A stretch of DNA of 64,000 bases from Lachnospiraceae bacterium UBA3310 (GTDB taxonomy: Bacteria > Bacillota > Clostridia > Lachnospirales > Lachnospiraceae). Position numbers and translations under genes: made by a program. The DNA lies in NCBI GenBank assembly GCA_002361355.1, contig DESQ01000044.1, positions 1 to 64,000 of the forward strand, in the 5' to 3' direction. Within the stretch, counting starts at the first letter, position 1. Each line of letters begins with the position of its first letter. This document shows positions 25,735-33,870 of this stretch, in pieces. The notes beneath the pieces were generated by a model. The model was not told the DNA's origin and did not search any database. It saw only the letters and a list, made by a program, of their open reading frames with translations.

Positions 25735-26016
25735 CTATTTAGTCTTTCCACGCAAAATCTCCTCTATCGAGCCAAAAGGCACTTCGCAAAACAAACTGTC
25801 AAGTTCTCCCTCCACCTCAAGCGCAATGGCAAGCTTTATAAAAGATTGCAGGGAAATCTCCCCACTCTGCTCAAACCGTTTTAAAGAACCGAGACTCACG
25901 CCCGACTTAACAGAAAGCTCCTTCTGCGTGATTTTCTTTCTTTTTCGAAGCTGTACCATTCGACCGGCTATATCAGTATTTATTTCTATCCATGTTCTTT
26001 GATACAAGCTAATCAT
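25735..26016 (-). CDS. Small HTH (XRE/HipB-like) transcriptional regulator
   Basis: A 93-residue protein with a Cro/C1 helix-turn-helix at residues 20-75 (KKITQKELSVKSGVSLGSLK). The tail, with ALEVEGELDSLFCEVP, is typical of HipB-like regulators that precede a HipA kinase. No hipA gene follows: the next feature downstream is a terminator. It may be an orphan from a lost toxin-antitoxin pair or a regulator acting elsewhere. A small dyad GCTAAAATGTTAGC at 26057-26070 lies 40 bp upstream. Confidence 0.82.
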   Translation of the reverse strand: MISLYQRTWIEINTDIAGRMVQLRKRKKITQKELSVKSGVSLGSLKRFEQSGEISLQSFIKLAIALEVEGELDSLFCEVPFGSIEEILRGKTK

Positions 26017-26056
26017 GCTAATATTTTATCCTTTTTGTTTATTTTCTTAATATATA

Positions 26057-26070
26057 GCTAAAATGTTAGC
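26057..26070. promoter_or_regulatory. Small dyad upstream of the HipB-like gene
   Basis: GCTAA-AATG-TTAGC forms a perfect inverted repeat with 5-bp arms in the AT-rich leader. It is a possible autoregulatory operator. Its short length keeps confidence low. Confidence 0.35.
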
Positions 26071-26094
26071 CATATCATTTCCTGCTATATTGTA

Positions 26095-26132
26095 AAAGGC
26101 TCTACATAATCTCTCATGCAGAACCTTTTTTT
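26095..26132. terminator. Terminator at the edge of the AT-rich unit
   Basis: A 13-bp stem with two mismatches (26095-26107 with 26116-26128) carries T-runs on both sides. It lies between the TM protein stop codon and the HipB-like gene. Confidence 0.7.
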
Positions 26133-26158
26133 CAGGAGTAATCCTCATGTTAAAACAT

Positions 26159-26779
26159 TTACATCTTTAATAGGCAGATCCAAATCCATGATGCTACAAC
26201 ACTAGCCAAAACCCCTATAAGAAAACCTACAATCTGACTGAATATTGTAACCTTTCTATATTTGAATTTGGCCTTTATAATCTTTTCACGATTTTCATCT
26301 ATTATACACATGATTTGATCGTAAATTTTGAATGATTCTTTAAGGTAATCACATGCCACATTTATTTCTTTCGCTTCCCAATCTCTTCCTTCAAAAAACT
26401 TTCTTTCCCCATCATCTTCTAAAGTAAGAACAGATTCCCAAAATTTCCCGTCTGCTATAGATTGTAAATCATATTTACTATATTTTCGTTTCCACTTAAC
26501 AAAAACACGCTTCTTATAATCGCAGACATACCTATAAATGTCTAATCTTATTCTCTCGTAGTGATGTTCTGCCTTCCCTATGTTTTCCTCAATCAAATCA
26601 TTTGTAGCATTTTCACTATAACATCGAGACAAATGATCGTATATATCTCGATACTCTTTTAATAGTCCTTTAGGAAACTTATGATACTTTCGCTCCACAT
26701 AAACCGTCAATGGCTTTATATCATCATAATACACCTTATATAAATTTATGATTCTTTTCTCTTGTTCTTCAGTAAGCAT
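26159..26779 (-). CDS. Hypothetical AT-rich protein with C-terminal membrane anchor
   Basis: An unrecognised protein of 206 residues. About 175 residues of charged, mainly helical sequence rich in Lys, Tyr, Asp and Glu (EEQEKRIINLYKVYYDDIKP, ENIGKAEHHYERIRLDIYRY) end in one hydrophobic helix (IFSQIVGFLIGVLASVVASW) and a short tail. The topology is that of a tail-anchored cytoplasmic helical protein. It overlaps the 89-aa gene by 34 bp, implying coupling. The codon bias to A/T-ending codons differs sharply from neighbours, which suggests recent acquisition. A defence or toxin role is possible but unsupported. Confidence 0.65.
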   Translation of the reverse strand: MLTEEQEKRIINLYKVYYDDIKPLTVYVERKYHKFPKGLLKEYRDIYDHLSRCYSENATNDLIEENIGKAEHHYERIRLDIYRYVCDYKKRVFVKWKRKYSKYDLQSIADGKFWESVLTLEDDGERKFFEGRDWEAKEINVACDYLKESFKIYDQIMCIIDENREKIIKAKFKYRKVTIFSQIVGFLIGVLASVVASWIWICLLKM

Positions 26780-27015
26780 TGAATCCTATACTTAACCTCT
26801 CTTATCCTCTCGTTTATGCCAACCCTTGTCAATCCCATCTCCCTTCCTAGTGTCAGATTAATATTTCCCCCTACAACAAACATTCCTTTAGGTCGAAATG
26901 CTCTCTCTTTAAATTCGTAAGGTTTTTTTTCCAGTTTATTCCAAGAATAATCCCTAATTTGTTCAATTGGCATTTTCAAATCGTTCGAGATTATCTTTTC
27001 CATCTGCTTATCCAT
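26746..27015 (-). CDS. Hypothetical small basic protein, first gene of the AT-rich pair
   Basis: An 89-residue protein with no recognised domain. It is basic, begins with a helical stretch (KIISNDLKMPIEQIRDYSWN), has a central FVVGGNINLTLGREMGLTRV and ends in a Lys/Arg-rich helix. It has its own promoter (27067-27095) and overlaps the downstream membrane-anchored gene. The central segment is reminiscent of a small DNA- or protein-binding fold but I cannot name it. The pair probably works together. Confidence 0.6.
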   Translation of the reverse strand: MDKQMEKIISNDLKMPIEQIRDYSWNKLEKKPYEFKERAFRPKGMFVVGGNINLTLGREMGLTRVGINERIREVKYRIQCLLKNKRKES

Positions 27016-27066
27016 AACTCAATCCCCTGTCTCACGATATTAGCTTAATTAATATAGTTTCTCCTA

Positions 27067-27095
27067 AGTATAATATAATATTCAAAATCAGGCAA
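27067..27095 (-). promoter_or_regulatory. Promoter of the AT-rich two-gene unit
   Basis: TTGCCT (27090-27095) and TATACT (27067-27072) on the minus strand have a 17-bp spacer. The start codon lies about 50 bp downstream. Confidence 0.65.
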
Positions 27096-27190
27096 CAATA
27101 CTTCCACAAAATTACATTTAAATCTAGACTAACGATACTATATTATCAGGAAATTGTCAACGTTCGTTCTAACACAGAATGCCCGCTCAC

Positions 27191-28228
27191 CTATCTCTCA
27201 TGGCAAAGCGCCTCCCACCTCTCATCGCCCTTTAAAAACCCGAAGGTCTCCTCATCGCGAAAACACTGTAACAGATTTTCCCGTATCCCTGCGACAAATT
27301 CCGCCCGCGGTTCTTTAAAACGCATATGCCCGTAGAGAAAAGAATCCCGGAAACCGTAGATCTGTGAAAGCGCGTTAAGCATATCCTGCATAATGCGGAT
27401 CACCGTATCCGCGTTCTTTTCCATTGTGGCAAGTTCCAGACCGCCGGATACCTCGTGGTATCTCCCCATCTCAAAACATGCTGCCATCTCCTGCTGCTTT
27501 TCCACAAGCCTGTGGGCCCTCTCCATGTCATTGTCGCGCACCGCAAGCGAATACATGCTTTGCAGGCTTATGCTGATCCTTCCGTATGTTTCAAACAGCA
27601 GCTCTTCATACTCCTTATACGCTTCCTGCTTCCTGCCCGTCTCGCCGTAGATTCTGGCCTGCTTTATTTTCTTATCAGGATTCTGTAAAGAAAAAAATTC
27701 CAGATAAGATTCCGCTTTTTCATACTGCTCTTTTCTCATATAAAAGGCAAACAGCGCATCCGCCGCCCGAATGCGCAGCGCCTCATCGCCGCTCTGCAGC
27801 GTCCGCTCATATAAAGACACAATATAATCTTCATACCTTTCCGTATCGGAAATCTTCTGTACCATAATCTGTGCTTCCAGGACAACCGCAACCGACAGCA
27901 TCAGCCCCTCGCAGTTGGGATACCGTTCCAGCTTTTCCTTTGCCCATTGAAAACACACCTCATATGGCATCGTTTTCCATTTTTCATCCAGCTCATATAT
28001 GATCCCGTTAATCTCCTCCTGCGTCAGTTCCTCCCGAAATGACAGAAGCGTATCCAATGAAATCCCCAAAAGCCTTGCAATCGGCGCAAGAAGCATAATG
28101 TCCGGAAGCGAGTTTTCATTCTCCCACTTGTTGACCGCCGGCGCTGTCACGCCGAGCCGCACCGCCATCTCCTCCTGCGTCATGTTTTTTTCTTTTCTGT
28201 ACTTTCTGATTACTTTTCCTATCGACAT
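27191..28228 (-). CDS. XRE family transcriptional regulator with helical repeat domain
   Basis: About 345 residues from the ATG at 28228, which follows AGGAGGGCTTTT; a start 22 codons earlier has no ribosome binding site. A Cro/C1 helix-turn-helix occupies residues 5-60 (KNMTQEEMAVRLGVTAPAVN). The rest is TPR-like helical sequence (YEKAESYLEFFSLQNPDKKI) that usually senses a peptide or protein partner. Such regulators are abundant in Lachnospiraceae; the target is unknown. It closes the accessory stretch and precedes the phosphate transporter unit. Confidence 0.85.
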   Translation of the reverse strand: MSIGKVIRKYRKEKNMTQEEMAVRLGVTAPAVNKWENENSLPDIMLLAPIARLLGISLDTLLSFREELTQEEINGIIYELDEKWKTMPYEVCFQWAKEKLERYPNCEGLMLSVAVVLEAQIMVQKISDTERYEDYIVSLYERTLQSGDEALRIRAADALFAFYMRKEQYEKAESYLEFFSLQNPDKKIKQARIYGETGRKQEAYKEYEELLFETYGRISISLQSMYSLAVRDNDMERAHRLVEKQQEMAACFEMGRYHEVSGGLELATMEKNADTVIRIMQDMLNALSQIYGFRDSFLYGHMRFKEPRAEFVAGIRENLLQCFRDEETFGFLKGDERWEALCHER

Positions 28229-28370
28229 AAAAGCCCTCCTTCTGGCAGAAAAATCCCCCTGTCCGTTATTTTGCACCGGCCTTTGCTGATACAAGCATAC
28301 CAGACAGAGAGACTTCTCTCAACTGAGGGTTAGTTAAATATGATTCAATAAAAATAACCATTATTTAAAT

Positions 28371-30137
28371 TTACGGAAGTTGATAATTTTCCCTATAAAC
28401 CATCACCTTACCACGAAACTCCGCATTCTCTCCTGTCTTGAGCCCGTTGATGTAAGCGTGGGTGTCAAACTCATCCTCGCTGACCTCCAGAAGGCACACG
28501 GCAATGTTGGAACAGTGATCGGAAACCCTCTCAAAGTTGGTCGTGATATCCGACAGGACAAAACCTAATTCAATGGTACACTTTCCTTTCCGCAGACGTT
28601 TTACATGTCTGCGTTTGATTTCCGTATTCAATTCGTCAATCACTTCCTCCAAAGGTTCTACCTGTCTCGCCATTTCCAGGTTCCCCTCCCGGAAGCTTCG
28701 CATGGTAATATTCAGAATATCCCGAACCGCTTTTCGGAACACCTGTAGCTCTTTCTTTGCCTTATCTGAAAATTCCAGTTTTTTATCATGCATCTCCCCT
28801 GCCGCCTCCATAACGTTCCGGGCATGATCGGAAATCCTCTCAAAATCTCCTATACAGTGCAGGATGACGGAAAGCGTATGGCTGTCCCTCTCTGAAAGCG
28901 CTCGCGAACTCAATTTCACTAAATAGCTTCCGATCTCATCTTCAAACTGGTCTACCTGCTCCTCCAACATCTGCACCTTCGCTGCGCCCTTCTCCGAGTA
29001 ACTATCCAGAAGGTTCATCGCCTCATTCATAGACTCCTCCGTCAGCTCCGCCATGGCTGCCGCTACGATCCGGCTCTGTTCCACCGCATAGGAAGGCGTC
29101 TCCAGAAACCGGGGATCCAGAAGCTGTAACGTTCGGTTTCCTGCCTCTTTCTCCACCGTTTCATCATCCTTGACCGTCATACATGCCAGCTTTACCAATC
29201 CCCTGGAAAAAGGAAGCAGGCACAGGGTCGCCGCCAGATTAAAGATACTGTGAATCGCCGCAATTCCGAAAGGCGTTGCCGCCTCCTCCATGAAGGAAAA
29301 AGGATTGACAGCATTGATGCCATAAAACACGGACATAAACAAAACCGTTCCGATCATATTAAAATATAAATGCACCAGGGCCGCCCGCCTCGCATTTTTG
29401 CTGGCTCCCACGCCGGATAACATGGCGGTCACACAAGTGCCGATATTCTGTCCCATAATGATGGGAACCGCCGCGCCATACCCCACCGCTCCCGTCGCGC
29501 ACAGCGCCTGCAAAATACCCACCGATGCAGAGGAGGACTGAATTACCGCTGTCAGGAAAAGCCCTGCCAGCATACCGAGAAAGGGATTGGTAAACCGCAG
29601 CAGAATATTGGTAAACTCCGGTATATCTGCTAACGGTTTTACCGCATTGCTCATCGTATCCATACCAAACATCAGTATGGCAAACCCCACCAGGATTGTG
29701 GCGGTATTTTTCAATTTTTCCCTGTGGGAAAACAGGAGGAATCCCATGCCGACGATAGCCAAAACCGGCGAAAAAGAAGTGGGCTTGCACATCTGCACCA
29801 CAAAGGAATCGCTGTCAATTCCCGTCGCTCCCAGAATCCACGCGGTTATAGTCGTACCCACGTTGGCACCCATGATAATGCCTACCGCCTGCTGCAGCTT
29901 CATGATACCGGAGTTGACAAAACCCACTACCATCACCGTCGTCGCGGATGACGACTGAATCACCGCCGTGACTCCCGCTCCCATCAGCACCGCTTTAAGC
30001 GGCGTGTTGGTCAGCTTCTCCAAAATCCTCTCCATTCTTCCGCCGGAAGCCTTCGCCAATCCGTCCCCAAGCATATGCATCCCGTACAGAAAAAAAGCCA
30101 GTCCGCCAATCATTGTCAGCAAATCAAAAAAATCCAT
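28371..30137 (-). CDS. Na/phosphate cotransporter with PhoU-like C-terminal domain
   Basis: About 588 residues from the ATG at 30137 behind GGGGAGTTTTTAT. Two inverted NptA-type repeats carry the signature QSSSATTVMVVGFVNSG and QSSSASVGILQALCATG, within 8-9 membrane segments up to about residue 320. The C-terminal 220 residues form a PhoU-like helical domain (HCIGDFERISDHARNVMEA and FERVSDHCSNIAV). It imports phosphate with sodium, with the PhoU part probably adjusting activity. TTTACA repeats upstream resemble a Pho box. Length is normal for this fused class. Confidence 0.92.
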   Translation of the reverse strand: MDFFDLLTMIGGLAFFLYGMHMLGDGLAKASGGRMERILEKLTNTPLKAVLMGAGVTAVIQSSSATTVMVVGFVNSGIMKLQQAVGIIMGANVGTTITAWILGATGIDSDSFVVQMCKPTSFSPVLAIVGMGFLLFSHREKLKNTATILVGFAILMFGMDTMSNAVKPLADIPEFTNILLRFTNPFLGMLAGLFLTAVIQSSSASVGILQALCATGAVGYGAAVPIIMGQNIGTCVTAMLSGVGASKNARRAALVHLYFNMIGTVLFMSVFYGINAVNPFSFMEEAATPFGIAAIHSIFNLAATLCLLPFSRGLVKLACMTVKDDETVEKEAGNRTLQLLDPRFLETPSYAVEQSRIVAAAMAELTEESMNEAMNLLDSYSEKGAAKVQMLEEQVDQFEDEIGSYLVKLSSRALSERDSHTLSVILHCIGDFERISDHARNVMEAAGEMHDKKLEFSDKAKKELQVFRKAVRDILNITMRSFREGNLEMARQVEPLEEVIDELNTEIKRRHVKRLRKGKCTIELGFVLSDITTNFERVSDHCSNIAVCLLEVSEDEFDTHAYINGLKTGENAEFRGKVMVYRENYQLP

Positions 30138-30185
30138 ATAAAAACTCCCCGCTACCGCATTTTTATCACATAGCACTGTTTCCAT

Positions 30186-30237
30186 TGTAAAAACGCTATG
30201 TAAAATGCGATACCGGGGAATGTAAAATTTGTGTAAA
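30186..30237 (-). promoter_or_regulatory. Pho-box-like TTTACA repeats before the Na/Pi transporter
   Basis: Four TTTACA hexamers on the minus strand start at 30237, 30226, 30204 and 30191, spaced 11, 22 and 13 bp. PhoP/PhoB-type regulators bind TT(A/T/C)ACA repeats at 11-bp steps. The array fills the gap between the lysS stop and the transporter. The binding is inferred from motif and gene content. Confidence 0.6.
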
Positions 30238-30245
30238 ATATCTTT

Positions 30246-32375
30246 CTAGGCGTTTTTCTCCATAGCCTCCGCCACAGCCGCCTCACAGCTTCTCATCGCC
30301 AGAATTGTCCTGTCGAAAAGGTCGTCCAGTTCCCAGCCCAACATCTGGGCTCCCTGCGTAATGACTTCTCTGGAACAGCCCGCCGCGAACTTCTTGTCCT
30401 TAAACTTCTTTTTCAGGCTCTTGACTTCCATATCCATAGTGCTCTTAGAGGGGCGCATCAAAGCACATGACCAAATCAGGCCTGTCAGCTCGTCCGCCGC
30501 AAAAAGCACCTTCTCCATCTCCAGTCTGGGTTCCTCCTCGCTGCAGATGCCGTAGCCGTGTGAGCAGACCGCATAGATCATGTCTTCGCTCACGCCGCCT
30601 TCGCGCAAAAGCTCCGGCGCTTTTTGGCAGTGCTCTTTCGGATAAAGTTCAAAATCAATATCGTGAAGCAGTCCCGTGATCCCCCAGAACTCTTCCTCCT
30701 GCGCATAGCCCAGCTCCTTCGCGTACCAGCGCATCACGCCTTCCACGGTCAGCGCGTGCTGCAAATGAAACGGCTCCTTGTTATATTTCTTCAAGAGCTC
30801 CCAGGCCTGTTCTCTGGAAATACTGCTCTTCTTTGCCGGCTGGTTCGCCTCCTTTTTCACGGGCTTCGCCGTATCGGAAGGCTTTTTATCAAGGCTCTTC
30901 ATGGTCGGGAACAGGAGCACGTCACGGATCGCCGGCGAGTCGGTGAGCAGCATCACCAGTCTGTCGATGCCGTACCCGATACCGCCTGTGGGCGGCATAC
31001 CGATTTCCAGCGCGTTCATGAAATCCTCATCCGTCGTGTTAGCTTCCTCGTCGCCCGCGGCAAGAGCCGCCTCCTGCGCCTTGAAACGCTCCCTCTGGTC
31101 AATGGGATCGTTCAACTCGGAATAGGCGTTACACATTTCCCTCGCGGTAATAAACAGTTCAAACCGCTCCACATAGTCAGGCTTGTCTGGTTTTCTCTTT
31201 GTGAGGGGCGATATCTCCACGGGATGATCCATAACAAAAGTTGGCTGTACCAGATGCTCCTCCACAAATTCTTCAAAGAAGAGATTGATGATATCCCCCT
31301 TCGTATGGCGCTCCTCATAGTGTACCTCTTTCTCATCCGCAATCTTCTTCGCCGCCGCAGTGTCCGGTACCTCGTCAAAATCGACGCCCGTATATTTCTT
31401 TACGGCTTCCACCATGGTGATCCGTTCAAAAGGCTTACCCAGATCAATCTCCACATCGCCGTAAGGAATCAACGTTGTGCCGCAAACTTCTTTCGCCACA
31501 TGGCGGAACATATTCTCGGTCAGATCCATCATGCCGTTGTAATCCGTGTATGCCTGATACAGCTCCATCAAAGTAAACTCAGGGTTGTGTCTGGCATCCA
31601 GTCCCTCGTTCCTGAATACCCGGCCGATCTCATAGACGCGCTCCATGCCGCCCACAATCAGCCGTTTTAAATATAATTCCAGAGAGATGCGCAGCTTCAC
31701 ATCCTCATCCAGCGCATTGTAATGCGTCTCAAAGGGTCTTGCAGCCGCCCCGCCCGCATTGGATACGAGCATGGGAGTCTCTACCTCCAGGAATCCCTGG
31801 CCGTCCAGATAACGTCTGATCGAGCTGATAATCTTGGAACGCATAACGAAGGTCTTCTTCACGTCCTCATTCATGATCAAATCCGTGTATCTCTGGCGGT
31901 AGCGAATGTCGGTATTCACCAGGCCGTGGTACTTCTCCGGAAGGATCTGCAAGCTTTTTGACAGGAGTGTCACTTTTGACGCATGGACGGAAATCTCGCC
32001 TGTTTTGGTCTTAAAAACCTCACCCTCAACACCTACGATGTCACCCACGTCGTATTTCTTAAAATCAGCGTAGGAATCCTCCCCCACATTGTCCCTTGCC
32101 ACATAGACCTGTATATCGCCCTGTAAATCCTGCACATTGCAGAAAGACGCCTTACCCATAACACGCTTGCTCATCACACGGCCCGCCACGGAAACCTTCT
32201 TTCCCTCCAGGGCGTCAAAGTTTTCCCTGATTTCAAGACTGTGATGGGTCACATCATACTTCGTGATCTGAAAAGGGTCTTTTCCCGCCTCCTGCAAAGC
32301 CGCCAGCTTCTGTCTCCTGACCTTTAAAAGCTGGTTGATATCCTGCTCATTCTGTATCGTATGCTCCTCTGACAT
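30246..32375 (-). CDS. lysS: Lysyl-tRNA synthetase fused to a C-terminal HD domain
   Basis: A class II LysRS of 709 residues, about 200 longer than usual. Residues 1-150 form the OB anticodon-binding domain (KVSVAGRVMSKRVMGKASFC); the catalytic core follows with motif 2 (FRNEGLDARHNPEFTLME) and motif 3 (GGIGYGIDRLVMLLTDS), ending near residue 495. A Lys/Ala-rich linker joins an HD-type hydrolase fold: a His helix (LQHALTVEGVMRWYAKELG), LLHDIDFELYP, SHGYGICS and FAADELTGLIW. The key His/Asp pattern is present, so it may be catalytic. It charges tRNA-Lys; the HD role is unknown. It lies upstream of greA in the reading order greA-lysS. Confidence 0.93.
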   Translation of the reverse strand: MSEEHTIQNEQDINQLLKVRRQKLAALQEAGKDPFQITKYDVTHHSLEIRENFDALEGKKVSVAGRVMSKRVMGKASFCNVQDLQGDIQVYVARDNVGEDSYADFKKYDVGDIVGVEGEVFKTKTGEISVHASKVTLLSKSLQILPEKYHGLVNTDIRYRQRYTDLIMNEDVKKTFVMRSKIISSIRRYLDGQGFLEVETPMLVSNAGGAAARPFETHYNALDEDVKLRISLELYLKRLIVGGMERVYEIGRVFRNEGLDARHNPEFTLMELYQAYTDYNGMMDLTENMFRHVAKEVCGTTLIPYGDVEIDLGKPFERITMVEAVKKYTGVDFDEVPDTAAAKKIADEKEVHYEERHTKGDIINLFFEEFVEEHLVQPTFVMDHPVEISPLTKRKPDKPDYVERFELFITAREMCNAYSELNDPIDQRERFKAQEAALAAGDEEANTTDEDFMNALEIGMPPTGGIGYGIDRLVMLLTDSPAIRDVLLFPTMKSLDKKPSDTAKPVKKEANQPAKKSSISREQAWELLKKYNKEPFHLQHALTVEGVMRWYAKELGYAQEEEFWGITGLLHDIDFELYPKEHCQKAPELLREGGVSEDMIYAVCSHGYGICSEEEPRLEMEKVLFAADELTGLIWSCALMRPSKSTMDMEVKSLKKKFKDKKFAAGCSREVITQGAQMLGWELDDLFDRTILAMRSCEAAVAEAMEKNA

Positions 32376-32428
32376 CTGTTGTCCCTCATTTCATAACCTG
32401 CAAACAGGAGTACGCACTTGCCGCGAAC

Positions 32429-32911
32429 TCAATTTGATCTCTGAATCTCCAGCACCTTGTACTGAATCATGCCTGCCTGTGTCTCCACTTCCACCGTATC
32501 GCCCACTTTACTGCCGATCAGCGCTTTACCCACAGGAGACTCATTAGAAATCTTTCCTTTCAGGCTGTTTGCCTCCGTGGATCCTACAATCTTATACTCC
32601 AGCTCCTCATTGAACTCCACATCCAGTATTTTCACCTGACAGCCGATGTTGATCTTATCAAGATCTATCTCATCCTCCACTACAACCTCGGCGTTTTTGA
32701 GAATCTTCTCCAACTCTTCGATTCTGGCCTCAATATCGCGCTGTTCGTCCTTCGCCGCATCGTACTCGGCGTTCTCGGAAAGGTCACCCTGTTCTCTCGC
32801 TTCCTTGATTTTCTGCGCCACTTCCCTGCGCTTTACCACTTTCAGGTCATGCAGTTCATCCTCATACTTACGCAATCCCTCATAGGTTAAGATATTTTTC
32901 TTCTCATGCAT
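32429..32911 (-). CDS. greA: Transcription elongation factor GreA
   Basis: A 160-residue protein that enters the RNA polymerase secondary channel and rescues backtracked complexes by stimulating transcript cleavage. The N-terminal coiled coil (LRKYEDELHDLKVVKRREVA) carries the acidic tip in SENAEYDAAKDEQ near residue 48; the C-terminal FKBP-like domain has ISNESPVGKALIGSKVGDTV. Length is normal (155-160). It precedes lysS by 54 bp, a common pairing in Clostridia. Confidence 0.95.
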   Translation of the reverse strand: MHEKKNILTYEGLRKYEDELHDLKVVKRREVAQKIKEAREQGDLSENAEYDAAKDEQRDIEARIEELEKILKNAEVVVEDEIDLDKINIGCQVKILDVEFNEELEYKIVGSTEANSLKGKISNESPVGKALIGSKVGDTVEVETQAGMIQYKVLEIQRSN

Positions 32912-32979
32912 GGTAAAAGTTCTCCCTTTCTCTCTATCACTTATGATATATCCTGATTATGCCTTAAAGGTTCTGCTTT

Positions 32980-33870
32980 TCACATCTTTCTATCATAACT
33001 ACTTTTTACCAGAGTGTCAAGATATTTGAGGGGCGATGCATAGAGAATCCGCCCGCTTTTTCTCCTATAATTCTGTTCCTTCTCCCGGCTGGAAGCCAGA
33101 TCCGCATAGATCACCCTCTCCTCCCGCTCCGTCCTCGGATACCTCGCCGTACCGGCAAAATCCAGAATGACGCCGCCGCATCTGTCCGTGCCGCAGAGAA
33201 GCCCCTCCTCTTTGCCCACATAGGGCTGCATCGCAGGCACAAGCCCGTACTCATACCCGTACTCTTCGAGCCAGACGGCGGTCTCCTCCCAGATATCCAT
33301 CCCCGCCACCTCCTCATAATAAAACCGGAGACTGTTAATCCTGGACAGATACGGGGAAAGCAGCCGCGCTGTCATCTCCATCTGCCAGTCCGTATCATCA
33401 GGACTTCCAAGCAGCACTGTCACCCTGCCTTTTTGATACAGGCAGTCGGCGGCACAGCCCGCAAGCAGACAGGCGGCCAGCCTTTCCAGCGTTTCCCTGC
33501 GCATCTCCCATCGTCCCGCGTATTTTTCCGACATGCATGTCATAATATCAGGATGCAGAAAAGCGTCCGCCATTCCCTGCGTCTGATGCAGCGCCCTCTC
33601 CATAGCCTCCGACAGAATTTCGGGCGGCCACGGTCTTTTTTTATAAAAATAGGGCGGCACCGGACAATCCACCGGCACGAAAAAACCGCCTGTCTCTTCC
33701 GCCTTCAAATTTCTTCCCGACAGGGCTGCATCCTGCCACCAGTGTTTCTTGGCAGCGTTATTTTTATGCATCTCTTCCTTCGCCGGATGAAAATAAACAA
33801 TCGTCTCCGTTTCCATAGCGCCCGCCTGTCCCGTCTTTCTTTCTGAGACAATATATGCCAGACCGGTCAC
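32980..33870 (-). CDS. Hypothetical protein coupled to dusB
   Basis: A 296-residue protein I cannot assign. It is soluble, with many aromatic residues, and has stretches such as FFVPVDCPVPPYFYKKRPWP and VTVLLGSPDDTDWQMEMTAR, then LLCGTDRCGGVILDFAGTAR. The last segment looks like a nucleotide- or metal-associated core but no known catalytic motif is complete. The GTG start overlaps the dusB stop codon (GTGA), so it is translationally coupled to dusB. It ends 69 bp before the greA gene. A start at an internal ATG (METET, residue 19) is possible. Confidence 0.65.
   Translation of the reverse strand: MTGLAYIVSERKTGQAGAMETETIVYFHPAKEEMHKNNAAKKHWWQDAALSGRNLKAEETGGFFVPVDCPVPPYFYKKRPWPPEILSEAMERALHQTQGMADAFLHPDIMTCMSEKYAGRWEMRRETLERLAACLLAGCAADCLYQKGRVTVLLGSPDDTDWQMEMTARLLSPYLSRINSLRFYYEEVAGMDIWEETAVWLEEYGYEYGLVPAMQPYVGKEEGLLCGTDRCGGVILDFAGTARYPRTEREERVIYADLASSREKEQNYRRKSGRILYASPLKYLDTLVKSSYDRKM

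Noticed and set aside
30780..31670. Long plus-strand reading frames opposite lysS, dnaE and metK
   Set aside because: They have no ribosome binding sites, low-complexity arginine/histidine-rich translations and lie wholly inside strongly conserved genes on the other strand.
32376..32428. Possible T-box riboswitch before lysS
   Set aside because: The gap from greA is only about 53 bp and holds no specifier loop or AGGGTGG-type sequence.
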